A stretch of DNA of 64,000 nt from Allomuricauda ruestringensis DSM 13258 (GTDB taxonomy: Bacteria; Bacteroidota; Bacteroidia; Flavobacteriales; Flavobacteriaceae): assembly GCF_000224085.1 (NCBI RefSeq), contig NC_015945.1, forward strand, positions 1,685,501-1,749,500, written 5' to 3'. This document shows, one piece after another, positions 9,601 through 17,847 of this stretch. Made by a program: the position numbers and the translations under genes. Below the pieces are notes generated by a model. The model was not told the origin of the DNA, made no database searches, and worked only from the letters and a program-made list of their open reading frames with translations. The stretch's first letter is position 1; the number at the start of each line of letters is the position of its first letter.

Positions 9601-10974
9601 CAACTGCCCAAAAACGGCTGAATTCATCATCTTGGAAGCACCTTCCAAGGTTATTTTATCCTTAATTGTTTGTGTTTCATTCTTGCTCAATTGGGTAAGT
9701 TCTCCTTGCCTTTGGGTGATTTGGTAGGCGATATATTCCACTATGATCACAGCGCCATCTATAATAATTCCAAAATCGATAGCCCCAAGGCTCAACAAAT
9801 TGGCATCCACACCAAAAACATTCATCAGGGTAAGTGCAAACAACAAACAGAGTGGTATTACCGATGCCACTACAAGACCCGAACGCCAGTTGCCCAAGAG
9901 CAAGACCACTACAAAAATGACAATCAAACAACCCAAGACCAAGTTTTCGGTCACCGTGAAGGTTGTCCGCCCAATGAGTTCACTACGGTCCAAAAACGGA
10001 TTAATGTAAACGCCTTCGGGCAAGGATTTGGAAATGGCCGCAACTCGTTCCTTAACGGCTTCGATTACTCGTTTGGAATCGGCATCCTTGAGCATCATAA
10101 TTTGCCCAAGGACTTTTTCACCCTCACCGTTGCCGGTTATCGCACCAAAGCGTGGTGCACTGCCAAAACCAACTTTCGCCACATCCTTAATATAAATAGG
10201 GATGCTGTTTCGGGTCGTTACCACTATATTTTCAATATCCTTTAGGCTGCTTACCAAACCTTCACCACGAATAAAATAGGCTTGGTTTACTTTTTCAATA
10301 TAACCACCACCGGTAACACTATTGTTCTTTTCCAAGGCGGTGAACACTTCTTTTGCGGTAATGTTGAAGGCGTTCAATTTTTGGGTCTGAATAGCTACCT
10401 CGTATTGTTTTAGGTGACCGCCCCATGTATTTACTTCTACTACACCTGGAATGCCCGAAAGCTGACGTTTTACGATCCAATCTTGGATGGTCCTAAGTTC
10501 CGTTGAGGTATATTGGTCTTTGTACTTTGGCTTTACATCCAAAATGTATTGATAGATTTCGCCCAAGCCAGTGGTAATCGGCCCCATTTCTGGGGAGCCA
10601 AACCCTTCGGGTATGCGGCTGGATGCAGACTTGATTTTTTCGGCAATGAGTTGTCTGGGCAAATAGGTGCCCATATCGTCTTCGAATACGATGGTTACAA
10701 CCGACAATCCAAACTTGGACACCGAACGGATTTCCTTAACGCCAGGAAGGTTTGCCATTTCCAGCTCTATGGGGTAAGTGACAAACTTTTCCATATCCTG
10801 AGTGGAGAGACTGTTTGATGTGGTTAATACCTGTACTTGATTGTTGGTTACATCGGGTACCGCTCCGATGGGTATTTGTGACAGGGAGTATAACCCCACA
10901 AGGGCTATAGCTGCTGTAAATAGAAGAACAATGAACTTGTTCTTTATACTAAAGTTGATAATTTTTGAAAACAT
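6625..10974 (-). CDS. CzcA/CusA-type heavy-metal RND pump fused to a TolC-like channel
   Basis: The protein has 1449 residues. The first ~1040 form a complete HME-RND permease, opening with KNKFIVLLFTAAIALVGLYSL. Its TM4 segment DFGIIIDGAVIIVE carries the D-D-E arrangement of CzcA-like (Zn/Co/Cd-type) pumps rather than the CusA copper/silver type. After a basic linker (RKRRKERK), a second signal-like stretch (MKKNTLTVILLLISVSGFSQ) begins an outer-membrane TolC/CusC-like domain of about 400 residues. Long fusions of this kind are known in Bacteroidota. The internal signal-like segment suggests either a membrane tether for the channel or processing into two proteins. The adaptor follows by 2 nt. 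A lost stop codon is the alternative to a true fusion, but the frame is clean throughout. Confidence 0.87.
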   Translation of the reverse strand: MFSKIINFSIKNKFIVLLFTAAIALVGLYSLSQIPIGAVPDVTNNQVQVLTTSNSLSTQDMEKFVTYPIELEMANLPGVKEIRSVSKFGLSVVTIVFEDDMGTYLPRQLIAEKIKSASSRIPEGFGSPEMGPITTGLGEIYQYILDVKPKYKDQYTSTELRTIQDWIVKRQLSGIPGVVEVNTWGGHLKQYEVAIQTQKLNAFNITAKEVFTALEKNNSVTGGGYIEKVNQAYFIRGEGLVSSLKDIENIVVTTRNSIPIYIKDVAKVGFGSAPRFGAITGNGEGEKVLGQIMMLKDADSKRVIEAVKERVAAISKSLPEGVYINPFLDRSELIGRTTFTVTENLVLGCLIVIFVVVLLLGNWRSGLVVASVIPLCLLFALTLMNVFGVDANLLSLGAIDFGIIIDGAVIIVEYIAYQITQRQGELTQLSKNETQTIKDKITLEGASKMMNSAVFGQLIILIVFIPILSLSGVEGKMFKPMALTFSFALLGAILLCFTYVPVASAMFLKPSKESAKSISTRLVNWINKQYEPVIEWALKSKKLVLSAAAALLVGAILLFSSMGGEFVPTLDEGDFVIQPVLKTGTTLSKTVETTTKIEQILIDQFPEVKQVVSRIGAAEVPTDPMSMEESDVIISLKPKDEWVSAETKDELADKFKEALAVIPGMELEFTQPIEMRFNELITGVRADIAIKIFGENLETLNKKANEIKDLIQNVEGASDIVVEKVEGLPQMNVSFDRAKIARHGLNIADLNEMISMGFAGKVVGSVFEGERQFDLAVRLDSENRKDISNLKNLYVDIPNGGKIPMSELAEITYQKGAAKISRDDTKRRIVVGINVRNRDLQSVVDDVQLLVNENITLPPGYTITYGGQFENLQNAKARLMIAVPIALLLIFIMLYFAFGSVKEALLIFSAIPLSAVGGVLLLWLRDMPFSISAGVGFIALFGIAVLNGIVLIEHFKELKGSDFNSMEDLIKQGTKDRLRAVLLTASAAALGFLPMAVSTNAGAEVQRPLATVVIGGLVTATILTLVVLPVLYAYSHNIKFRGMRKRRKERKMMKKNTLTVILLLISVSGFSQTKLDLEDLMALCLENNKGIQAESLMVDQAKTLKGTAFMFDKTDIYYQYDENNLALNGAPLKVFGAQQQFEFPTVYGAKSRLQKSNYELQKSSFEIKKKQLFQSLSIAYYEYQTLQQKAELYSTLDSIYGKFSSAADRRFELGETNYLEKVTAQAKQRQIMNTYSKIKQQLLTTYNQIVSLVQSEDTLNIAVEKPEKLSVLNAVGMLETEASFLDNRQELSNAQKSLEENRLLPDLNLEYFQGTNSGLGTSLYGIQLGVRVPIFFFGHSSKLKSSKIQTKITEMENTEITVAMNQRYKTLLGQLKQQTKELSYYEDEGGHLSDQILKAATGNFQNGEIDFFQYILSLENAYDIQLNYLDVLNQYNQTVIAINYLTITF

Positions 10975-11051
10975 GATTCATAGAAATAATAGCATTATTA
11001 AAGTGGAATAAGGCTTGCGAAAAGTGTTCAGCAAAACTGAAATACTATGAA

Positions 11052-11450
11052 TTATGCGTGTTTGGGCGGCTGGAAAAGATTGTCTCCCCAAATGTGGGAG
11101 TAAGACATTTGATAGTGAAAATTGCTTTTGGTGGTCACAGGAATTTCGGAGCGAGAATAGATAAAGTTGTCGGCTCCGAGAACAAAAACCAGGGACTGTG
11201 CACATTGCGATTGATGCTGAAAGGGTAGTTTTTCGTGCTCTTTCTGTTCCTCTTGGTGTTTTTCGCTGTGCGACGCTTTGAGTTCCCCGTAGTGTTTGGA
11301 AACAAAAACCATAAAGTTATCACCATATTCCTCGTTGTGGAATTGGTAATGCTCTACAAGTTGTCCAAGTTCTACCAAATCCTTAAAATGGATGTTGGCC
11401 CCTTGAAGCAAAATGAGCAGGGATATCCCTATGGTTACAATTTTATTCAT
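11052..11450 (-). CDS. Small secreted His-rich protein heading the metal-efflux operon
   Basis: A 132-residue protein with a short N-terminal hydrophobic segment (IVTIGISLLILLQG), a hydrophilic centre rich in His, Glu and Lys (residues ~55-85, including SEKHQEEQKEHEK and HQSQC), and a C-terminus ending QPPKHA. It lies 77 nt upstream of the fused RND pump on the same strand. Proteins of this size and composition are often found beside CusA/CzcA genes in flavobacteria. The His/Cys content would suit a periplasmic metal chaperone or sensor, but no characterised domain is recognisable and that role is inference from context. Confidence 0.65.
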   Translation of the reverse strand: MNKIVTIGISLLILLQGANIHFKDLVELGQLVEHYQFHNEEYGDNFMVFVSKHYGELKASHSEKHQEEQKEHEKLPFQHQSQCAQSLVFVLGADNFIYSRSEIPVTTKSNFHYQMSYSHIWGDNLFQPPKHA

Positions 11451-11541
11451 CCTAACAACGTAAAATTACGAAGAATGCGCTGTAGAATATATAGCTCACC
11501 ACTAATTTAGAATGAGTCTGATTCTTGAAAACCATGAGGCC

Positions 11542-14500
11542 CTATTGGGCCTCGATGGTTGAAATTCCGTTGTCTTCTAAAATAGCGTTCACCTTTGGAA
11601 GCTCTTTTTCCAATACGGTGTTCAGCTTGGCCATGTGGCCGTCCAACTCTGCTGTAAGCTCATCAAACACCACATAGGCAGCATCAGTTGGTCTGGCATC
11701 CCCGTTTTCAATACTTCTTTGGAGCGCATTGAATCTATTGTTCAATTTTATGGGGAAGTTCAATGGGTCTTGTCCCGATTGGTTCTTGGTTTGATAAAGG
11801 TCTTCCTCAATCTCTGTGAGGGTTCCCATAAATTCCTCTGAAAGCTTCTTGAATTTTCTACTGGAAACACCTTTGCCCAAACTATCCATTTGCTTACGGA
11901 TGCTTCTGATTTGAATCACAGCTTCGTTGGAAATAGTAGCTTTGTCGGTTATTTTGGAAGCCAATTCAAACTGTTTTTGAAGGTCTTCCGCAGAGATTCC
12001 TTTCAAGTTCGGATCCATTTCAATTTTAAATGGATAGCTTTTAATGACTTCGTCGCCCACTTTCATTTGCACAGTATAGGTGCCAAGAGGTGCTTTAGGA
12101 CCGGTAGTGGCCGATGCTCCCCAAATAATGATGCCATCAAAAGTGGTGGGCCCGGGATATCTGAGGTTCCAAGTAAAGGTATTGATGCCTTTGGCCGTAG
12201 TGGGTTTGGTACTGTTCCCTCGACTCCACCAAGATGCGTTGTCGTCCTTTTCATATTCTGGTTGGTTGCCACCAAAAGATTCGATAAGGTTGTTGTTCGC
12301 ATCAAAAATTGAAAAAGTGACCGTATCCACCTGCTCTTCCAAATAGTATTGGAAATTGGCTTTGTAAATGCCTCTTATGGCATCTGTGGGCTTAAAAAGT
12401 ACGTTTTTCTCATTTTTAAGGTCTTCGGAATATTCCCGAAAAGGTTGGATGTCGTCTAAAATCCAGAATCCTCTTCCGTGAGAGCCCAAAACCACATCGT
12501 TGTCCTTGATTACCAAATCCCTGATCGGGGTATCGGGCAAATTTAATTGGAGCGATTGCCATTCAGCACCATCGTTGATGGAGAAATAAACACCGTGTTC
12601 GGTAGCGAGAAACAATAGACCTTCTCTTTTATGGTCTTCGCGAATCGCCCTTGCAAAGTGTCCGTCCTCTATTCCTGTAATTATTTTGGTCCAAGTTTTC
12701 CCATAATCGTGTGTTTTGAAAACATAGGGTGCCCTGTCATCCACTTGGTATCTGTTGGCCGCCACATATAAAGTTCCAGGATTGTGAATGGATTCTTCGA
12801 TGATGCTTACCCTTGAATATTTTGGCAGTTCTTCAGGTGTAATATCTTCCCAGTTTTCACCGCCGTCTCTTGTGATGTGTATTTTTCCATCATCCGATCC
12901 TGCCCAAATGGTATTGATGTCGTGATTGGATGGTGCCAAAGCGAACACCGTGGCATAAATCTCCGGTCCGTTCATGTCCATGGTAATCACTCCACCGGTT
13001 TTCCCCAAGGTTTCTGGGTCGGCATAGGTAAGGTCTGGACTTATCTTTTCCCAAGTTTGTCCGTCGTTGGTGGTTTTCCAAACGTGTTGTGAACAGGTGT
13101 ACATTACGTTGGGATCTTTGGGAGCGAACATAATGGGGAATGTCCATTGCCAGCGCTCAGGAAGCGCACTTGCAGGTTCTCCAGAGAAAAATCTGGGGTA
13201 CACTTGAATGTCCCTGACCTGACCGTTGCTTCGATCGTAACGTGTTAAAAGAGCTCCTTGGCTTCCAGCATAAAAAATATCGGGGTTGGTAGGGCTTTGC
13301 GTGATCCAACCACTTTCGCCACCACCAACGGCGTAGTACCATTCGGAACTTGGACCTCTCGCTTGCATAAAGTCCCATCCATCGCTGGGCATGGCCAAGG
13401 TAGAATTGTCCTGCTGGGCACCTGCCACATGGTAAGGAATGTCACTAGTGGCCATTACATGATAAAATTGCGATGTAGGATAATCCTGCTCGGTCCATGT
13501 TTTACCTCCATTAATGCTCACCACACCTCCACCGTCGTTAGCGTTGATCATCCTGTTGGGATTGTTTGGGTCTATCCAAAGATCGTGGTTGTCACTATGG
13601 GGGGTGATTATTCTTTCGTCAAATGTTTTACCTCCATCGGTGGATTTAAAGAAACCGACATTCAAACCATAAACTACATCTTTGTCCTTGGGATCTGCGA
13701 CCAATCGGGAGTAGTAAAATGCTCGTTGTCTCAATTTACGTTCGTTATTGGCCAATTCCCAAGTCTTGCCTGCATCATCAGAACGAAAAACACCCCCTTC
13801 GTTGGCCTCTACAACGGCCCAAACTCGGTTGGAGTCCACTGGGGATACGGTTACGCCTATTTTACCAATGGGGCCTTTAGGCATTCCGTGGTTTTCGGTA
13901 AGGTCAGTCCATGTTTCTCCTCCATCTGTCGATTTCCATAGCTTACAATCGGGTCCGCCTCCCCACATTTTCCATGCTTTACGGTACACTTGCCACGTAC
14001 TGGCGTATAATACGTTGGGATTGTTTCGGTCTATGGTCAGGTCGGCAGCACCGGCCTTGTCGCTTACATAAAGGACTTTTTTCCAAGTTTTGCCCCCGTC
14101 CACAGATTTAAAAACACCGCGTTCTTCGTTTGCACCATAAGGGTGTCCCAGTGCGGCAACGTAAACAATATTTTCATTGGTGGGGTCAACACGAACTCTG
14201 GAAATGGCTTGGGTCTCTTCCAGACCAAGGTGTGTCCAGGTTTTACCACCATCCGTGGTTTTGTATACCCCATCACCTTGGGTAATACTACCACGAAGTT
14301 GGGTCTCGCCCATCCCGATATAGACTACATCTGGGTTGGTTTCGGCTATGGCCACAGCTCCCACGGAAGAGCTTGTTATTTGGCCATCGGTGACACATTC
14401 CCAAGTGTTTCCGCCGTCTATCGTCTTCCATAAACCTCCTCCGGTGGCACCGAAATAGTATTCGTTGGGTCTGGATGGACTTCCAGAAGCACCTAAGGAT

Positions 14501-14658
14501 CGTCCCCCTCGGTTGGGACCAATGTTCCTCCATTCGAAACCACTGTAAAAACTTGTGTCAACGGTAACGGGGGATACATTTTGTGCGTAAATACATAGTG
14601 TTGAAAGAAATATGGAAAGCAGTGTCCATATCTTTGTTGAGATTGTTGGTATTCTCAT
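11542..14658 (-). CDS. Secreted Asp-box (BNR) repeat beta-propeller protein, sortilin/sialidase-like
   Basis: The protein has 1038 residues with an N-terminal signal peptide ending ...CIYAQ. About eleven Asp-box motifs of the form (S/T)xDxGxTW recur through residues ~60-680, for example DGGNTW, DGGKTW (three times), DGGETW, DAGKTW, NDGQTW and DGGENW, so most of the protein forms one or more beta-propellers. The last ~350 residues include an Ig-like segment and a helical tail rich in Lys and Glu. Annotated relatives are called WD40/YVTN/BNR-repeat glycosyl hydrolase or VPS10-like proteins, and enzymatic activity has not been shown from sequence. No catalytic sialidase Arg triad could be identified, so I give no substrate. 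It appears monocistronic, with the upstream gene ending 77 nt before its ATG. Confidence 0.8.
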   Translation of the reverse strand: MRIPTISTKIWTLLSIFLSTLCIYAQNVSPVTVDTSFYSGFEWRNIGPNRGGRSLGASGSPSRPNEYYFGATGGGLWKTIDGGNTWECVTDGQITSSSVGAVAIAETNPDVVYIGMGETQLRGSITQGDGVYKTTDGGKTWTHLGLEETQAISRVRVDPTNENIVYVAALGHPYGANEERGVFKSVDGGKTWKKVLYVSDKAGAADLTIDRNNPNVLYASTWQVYRKAWKMWGGGPDCKLWKSTDGGETWTDLTENHGMPKGPIGKIGVTVSPVDSNRVWAVVEANEGGVFRSDDAGKTWELANNERKLRQRAFYYSRLVADPKDKDVVYGLNVGFFKSTDGGKTFDERIITPHSDNHDLWIDPNNPNRMINANDGGGVVSINGGKTWTEQDYPTSQFYHVMATSDIPYHVAGAQQDNSTLAMPSDGWDFMQARGPSSEWYYAVGGGESGWITQSPTNPDIFYAGSQGALLTRYDRSNGQVRDIQVYPRFFSGEPASALPERWQWTFPIMFAPKDPNVMYTCSQHVWKTTNDGQTWEKISPDLTYADPETLGKTGGVITMDMNGPEIYATVFALAPSNHDINTIWAGSDDGKIHITRDGGENWEDITPEELPKYSRVSIIEESIHNPGTLYVAANRYQVDDRAPYVFKTHDYGKTWTKIITGIEDGHFARAIREDHKREGLLFLATEHGVYFSINDGAEWQSLQLNLPDTPIRDLVIKDNDVVLGSHGRGFWILDDIQPFREYSEDLKNEKNVLFKPTDAIRGIYKANFQYYLEEQVDTVTFSIFDANNNLIESFGGNQPEYEKDDNASWWSRGNSTKPTTAKGINTFTWNLRYPGPTTFDGIIIWGASATTGPKAPLGTYTVQMKVGDEVIKSYPFKIEMDPNLKGISAEDLQKQFELASKITDKATISNEAVIQIRSIRKQMDSLGKGVSSRKFKKLSEEFMGTLTEIEEDLYQTKNQSGQDPLNFPIKLNNRFNALQRSIENGDARPTDAAYVVFDELTAELDGHMAKLNTVLEKELPKVNAILEDNGISTIEAQ

Positions 14659-14735
14659 AATGTCAAGGTTGGTTGTGGGTAGTTAGAATAAAGTTACAAT
14701 TTACTCAAACTTTTTGAATTGGATAAGTATTCCAA

Positions 14736-15227
14736 TCATAGTTCTGGATCGTCGTAATTGATTCCGGGTGGATTAAAGAGTCCCCAACGATCCAGTGAAT
14801 AGTTCCAAGGGTCGAAAGTTTGCACCCATTCTGCGAACAAAATCCTGAATTCTTCAATTTCTTTTCGCAACAACTCAAGATATTCGGTATGCTTGAAACC
14901 CCACATTTCCAATCCTGAGCAACCCGTCTGGACCTCTCGGGCTGCTTTTCTGATGATAGTGGCGTTTTCCATACGGATTGCATAAAGATCGCCACCTTCG
15001 GCACCTGCTATTTTTGGACATATAAGCATGGCATCGTTACGCAGTTGTTCAGCGTGGTGACGCAACAGGCCCAGTTCCGTTTCTTCGAGAGATGCATACT
15101 CCTCTTCATCATTTACCAAGGAAGCGATTTTATCGGCCAGATCAAAAATGAGCCACCCTTTTTTGTAAATGGGCATCTTTTCAAATTCCTCTCGGCGTTT
15201 GCCAGGTTCATCGTTGTCTTCGAACAT
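14736..15227 (-). CDS. Conserved hypothetical protein (helical, cytoplasmic)
   Basis: A 163-residue soluble protein starting at ATG 15227. It has no signal peptide or membrane segment and is mostly helical by composition. Features include an acidic N-terminus (MFEDNDEPGKRREEFEKMP), a central LRNDAMLICPKIAGAEGG stretch and a proline/aspartate-rich end (NPPGINYDDPEL). Two cysteines lie in the central part. I do not recognise a characterised family. It follows the next hypothetical gene by 6 nt, and these two plus the SDR gene form one tight transcription unit. Confidence 0.7.
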   Translation of the reverse strand: MFEDNDEPGKRREEFEKMPIYKKGWLIFDLADKIASLVNDEEEYASLEETELGLLRHHAEQLRNDAMLICPKIAGAEGGDLYAIRMENATIIRKAAREVQTGCSGLEMWGFKHTEYLELLRKEIEEFRILFAEWVQTFDPWNYSLDRWGLFNPPGINYDDPEL

Positions 15228-15233
15228 GGTTTT

Positions 15234-15710
15234 TTAGTGGTTTAGTTGTTGTAAAATCACTCCATAATCGTGTTGTAAGTCTTCGTGAAGCAATGGAATT
15301 TTTTTATTGATATACTCCAACTGCCTGTTGTATAGGTTTTTAAGGGTCGTATTCCTATTGATGGATGGCCGGAAAGATTTCAGCTTCTCACAGAAGTACA
15401 GCAACAGTTCCACCTCGGTGGCTTTATTTCCCGAATAGCGAATATACTTTTTGATGGTCCGTAGTATTTTTCGAACGCTTTTTTTGATGTAGAAATAACT
15501 GTTGATGTTGATATCTGAGAACATCACATCAACCTCTTCTTTTACGGTTTCGATATACCCTTCCTCACTGTCCGACTCAAAAAGAAGATAGGTGAGGAGC
15601 TCCTTGTTCTCTTTTTTGAATCTTGCCAATCGCAAACAAAGTTGCATGGTCTCTTCCTGGGATTTAAACTTCAGTTCTTTTTTGAGTTGTGCAACCGTAG
15701 CAGCTTTCAT
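15234..15710 (-). CDS. Conserved hypothetical protein
   Basis: The protein has 158 residues from ATG 15710. A possible extension to a TTG at 15716 would abut the SDR stop codon. It is helical, Lys- and Leu-rich and cytoplasmic, with no signal, TM segment or recognised motif. The middle has a basic stretch (KKSVRKILRTIKKYIRY). The gene is sandwiched between the SDR gene, whose stop is 6 nt upstream of the ATG, and another small hypothetical 6 nt downstream. The gene is supported by operon packing and uninterrupted coding character; its function is unknown. Confidence 0.7.
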   Translation of the reverse strand: MKAATVAQLKKELKFKSQEETMQLCLRLARFKKENKELLTYLLFESDSEEGYIETVKEEVDVMFSDININSYFYIKKSVRKILRTIKKYIRYSGNKATEVELLLYFCEKLKSFRPSINRNTTLKNLYNRQLEYINKKIPLLHEDLQHDYGVILQQLNH

Positions 15711-15716
15711 AATCAA

Positions 15717-16472
15717 CTATCTTAAATAAGAAGCTCCGTTCACGTCGATAATGGTTCCTGAAGAATAGGCCGCTTCGGAAGACGCCAAGAACAATATGGC
15801 ATGGGCTACCTCTTCGGGTTGTGCCATTCGTTTAAAGGGCGATTCGCGCAGCAGATTTTCCCGCTCAGCGGGGGTCAGGGTTTCTTTGGCCATTTCGGTT
15901 TCGGTGAATCCTGGGGCGACAACCCCTACATAAATGTGGTGTGGCGCCAATTTTTTGGCAAGGGATTGACTCATGGAATTCAATGCAGCTTTGCTGGCCC
16001 CGTAAGCTGGTTTGGTGGGCTCCCCCCGGAAGGCACCGCGAGAAGATACGCTTACGATATGTCCGCCTCCTGTTTTCATCATGGCTTTTGCACTCCAATA
16101 ACACAAATTGGCCACAGCAAAAAGATTGGTCTCAAAAGTTTTTTTCCAAGCGTTAGTCCAATGATCAAAATCAACTTGGTCTATTTCGTGGAAAATGGAA
16201 ATGCCAGCATTGTTCACCAATACATCGAGTTGACCAAATTCTTTTACGAAATCATTGATCAAGGCTTTGGTTTCTATCTTTTGGGAAATATCCCTTTTAA
16301 AAAGTTGATGTCCGTCCCCGGGCAATGCTGCCAAGGTTTTTTGGGCATCTTCGTCATTGCTTCTGTAATTGATGCCCACTTTGGCCCCTTTTTTGGCGAA
16401 GGCCATGGCCGTTGCTTTTCCGATGCCCCTTGAGGCACCTGTAATCAATACGTTTTTTCCTGTAAAATCCAT
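15717..16472 (-). CDS. Short-chain dehydrogenase/reductase (FabG-like)
   Basis: A 251-residue classical SDR from ATG 16472. Residues ~8-20 give the Rossmann motif TGASRGIGKA. NNAG appears in the central region (VLVNNAGISIF). The catalytic triad is the Ser of VSVSSRGAF with Y-x3-K in AYGASKAAL, and a PGFTETEMA loop follows the active site. Such enzymes reduce 3-oxoacyl chains or other carbonyls with NAD(P)H. The presence of an Arg after the glycine-rich motif (NYRSN) suggests NADPH. It is the first gene of a three-gene unit with two hypotheticals. The substrate cannot be assigned, and nothing around it indicates fatty-acid synthesis. Confidence 0.85.
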   Translation of the reverse strand: MDFTGKNVLITGASRGIGKATAMAFAKKGAKVGINYRSNDEDAQKTLAALPGDGHQLFKRDISQKIETKALINDFVKEFGQLDVLVNNAGISIFHEIDQVDFDHWTNAWKKTFETNLFAVANLCYWSAKAMMKTGGGHIVSVSSRGAFRGEPTKPAYGASKAALNSMSQSLAKKLAPHHIYVGVVAPGFTETEMAKETLTPAERENLLRESPFKRMAQPEEVAHAILFLASSEAAYSSGTIIDVNGASYLR

Positions 16473-16577
16473 AAACAATACTTAATACTTCAAATATACT
16501 AGGATCGTAGCTTCTTGACCCTTAAAAAGAATTGAACTACCTTTAAATCTTATCAAATAGCACCTGACTGTAAGAAG

Positions 16578-17003
16578 ATGAGCAAAAGAAAAAAACATTG
16601 GTTGTGGAACGTTTTGATAGTGCTTACCATAATACTTTGTATTCTATCCTTTGTGGAACACTATAAAAACTGGCACAAGATTGAAGAGGGCAACCTAAAA
16701 ATCTTCTCTGGTATTTATTATCAAAAAATACCCTTGACCGAATTGGACAGTGTATTGTTGGTGGACAAGTTGCCCGAAATGGAACGCTCCAGCGGGTTTT
16801 CCTGGATGGAAAAGGAAAAAGGAATCTTTAATGATTCCATTACCAATACAAAAGTGTACGTTTTTGTGGATGACCTGTATCAACAAAAGATAAAGGTGGT
16901 GCACCACGATTCCCTTAAAATGTACCTGAATCTTAAGGACAGTCTGGAAACCCAAAAATTATATGCTATTTTGCAGCGTAATTTGTTGGGTGAAACCGAG
17001 TAG
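16578..17003 (+). CDS. Hypothetical protein with one N-terminal membrane segment
   Basis: The protein has 141 residues from ATG 16578. A basic start (MSKRKKHW) precedes one hydrophobic helix (WNVLIVLTIILCILSFV), after which ~110 residues are probably outside the cytoplasm. The soluble part has alternating polar and hydrophobic residues, consistent with a beta-rich domain that includes the LTELDSVLLVDKLPEM segment. No known family is recognised. It is followed by a DUF2141 gene 33 nt downstream and a DUF423 gene on the same strand, and is divergent from the SDR unit. Confidence 0.65.
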   Translation: MSKRKKHWLWNVLIVLTIILCILSFVEHYKNWHKIEEGNLKIFSGIYYQKIPLTELDSVLLVDKLPEMERSSGFSWMEKEKGIFNDSITNTKVYVFVDDLYQQKIKVVHHDSLKMYLNLKDSLETQKLYAILQRNLLGETE

Positions 17004-17036
17004 CCCGAATAATTTACTAAATAGTCCTGGATTACC

Positions 17037-17444
17037 ATGAGAATACTCCTTATTGCCCTATTTCTAGCGCCTTGGACCATATTTTCACAAAATAACATTT
17101 CGGTTCATGTGCACAATGTGCCATCCAACAAAGGACATATTAACGTAGCCGTTTATAATTCGGACGCTACATTTTTGTCTTTTGACGGAGTGTTTAAAGC
17201 TGGGACAGAAGTTGCTCACGAAGGTATTGTGCAATTGCTGATCGAAGATTTACCTCCCGGGGAATATGCTCTGGCGGTTTTCCACGATGAGAACGGAAAT
17301 GGTGAATTGGACACGAATTGGTTGGGCGTGCCTAAAGAAAAAGTGGCTTTTTCCAAAGGAAAAATGAAAACCTTTGGGCCGCCGAAATATAATGAGTGTG
17401 CATTCCGAATCCATTCGGATTACGAAATCAACGTTGAACTTTAA
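17037..17444 (+). CDS. Secreted DUF2141 protein
   Basis: A 135-residue protein with a cleavable signal peptide (ILLIALFLAPWTIFSQ). The mature part shows the DUF2141 hallmarks: GHINVAVYNS near the start, LPPGEYALAVFHDENGNGELDTN in the middle (residues ~80-102) and a FGPPKYNECAF segment near the end. It has an all-beta, transthyretin-like character. The role of DUF2141 proteins is not established. It lies in a small same-strand cluster with the upstream single-TM protein and the downstream DUF423 gene, which begins 10 nt after its stop. Confidence 0.83.
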   Translation: MRILLIALFLAPWTIFSQNNISVHVHNVPSNKGHINVAVYNSDATFLSFDGVFKAGTEVAHEGIVQLLIEDLPPGEYALAVFHDENGNGELDTNWLGVPKEKVAFSKGKMKTFGPPKYNECAFRIHSDYEINVEL

Positions 17445-17454
17445 AAGTTAAAAG

Positions 17455-17847
17455 ATGGGAACAATTTTTATGGCCCAGCTCATGGGAGCCTTGTACGGAT
17501 TATTGGCTGTAATATTTGGTGCTTTTGGCGCCCATGCCCTAAAAAGGAAATTGACCCCCGAACTACTGCAAAGTTTTGAGACAGGGGTCAAATATCAGAT
17601 GTACCACGCAATTGTGCTATTGGTTTTGGCCTTTAACCTCAATTTTGATAGACCGCTGGATTCGGCAATTGTAAACTGCTTCATTTTTGGCACATTGTTA
17701 TTTTCTTTTAGTATTTATGCCCTTTGTTGGGGTGCTGCCAAAGGCAACAAACCCCGTTTTTTGGGACCCGTCACTCCAATTGGTGGCTTGCTTCTGGTTA
17801 TGGGATGGGCCTTGTTGCTCTATTCTTTTGTTTCCAATCTAATCTAG
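17455..17847 (+). CDS. DUF423 small membrane protein (YwdK/YgdD family)
   Basis: A 130-residue integral membrane protein with four predicted helices. The family motif GAFGAHALK occurs at residues ~22-30, followed by TGVKYQMYHAI. The C-terminal segment FLGPVTPIGGLLLVMGW is also typical. The family is widespread and biochemically uncharacterised. Its TAG stop shares the palindrome CTAG (17844-17847) with the TAG stop of the convergent DUF4097-like gene, so the two genes overlap by exactly four bases. Confidence 0.85.
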   Translation: MGTIFMAQLMGALYGLLAVIFGAFGAHALKRKLTPELLQSFETGVKYQMYHAIVLLVLAFNLNFDRPLDSAIVNCFIFGTLLFSFSIYALCWGAAKGNKPRFLGPVTPIGGLLLVMGWALLLYSFVSNLI

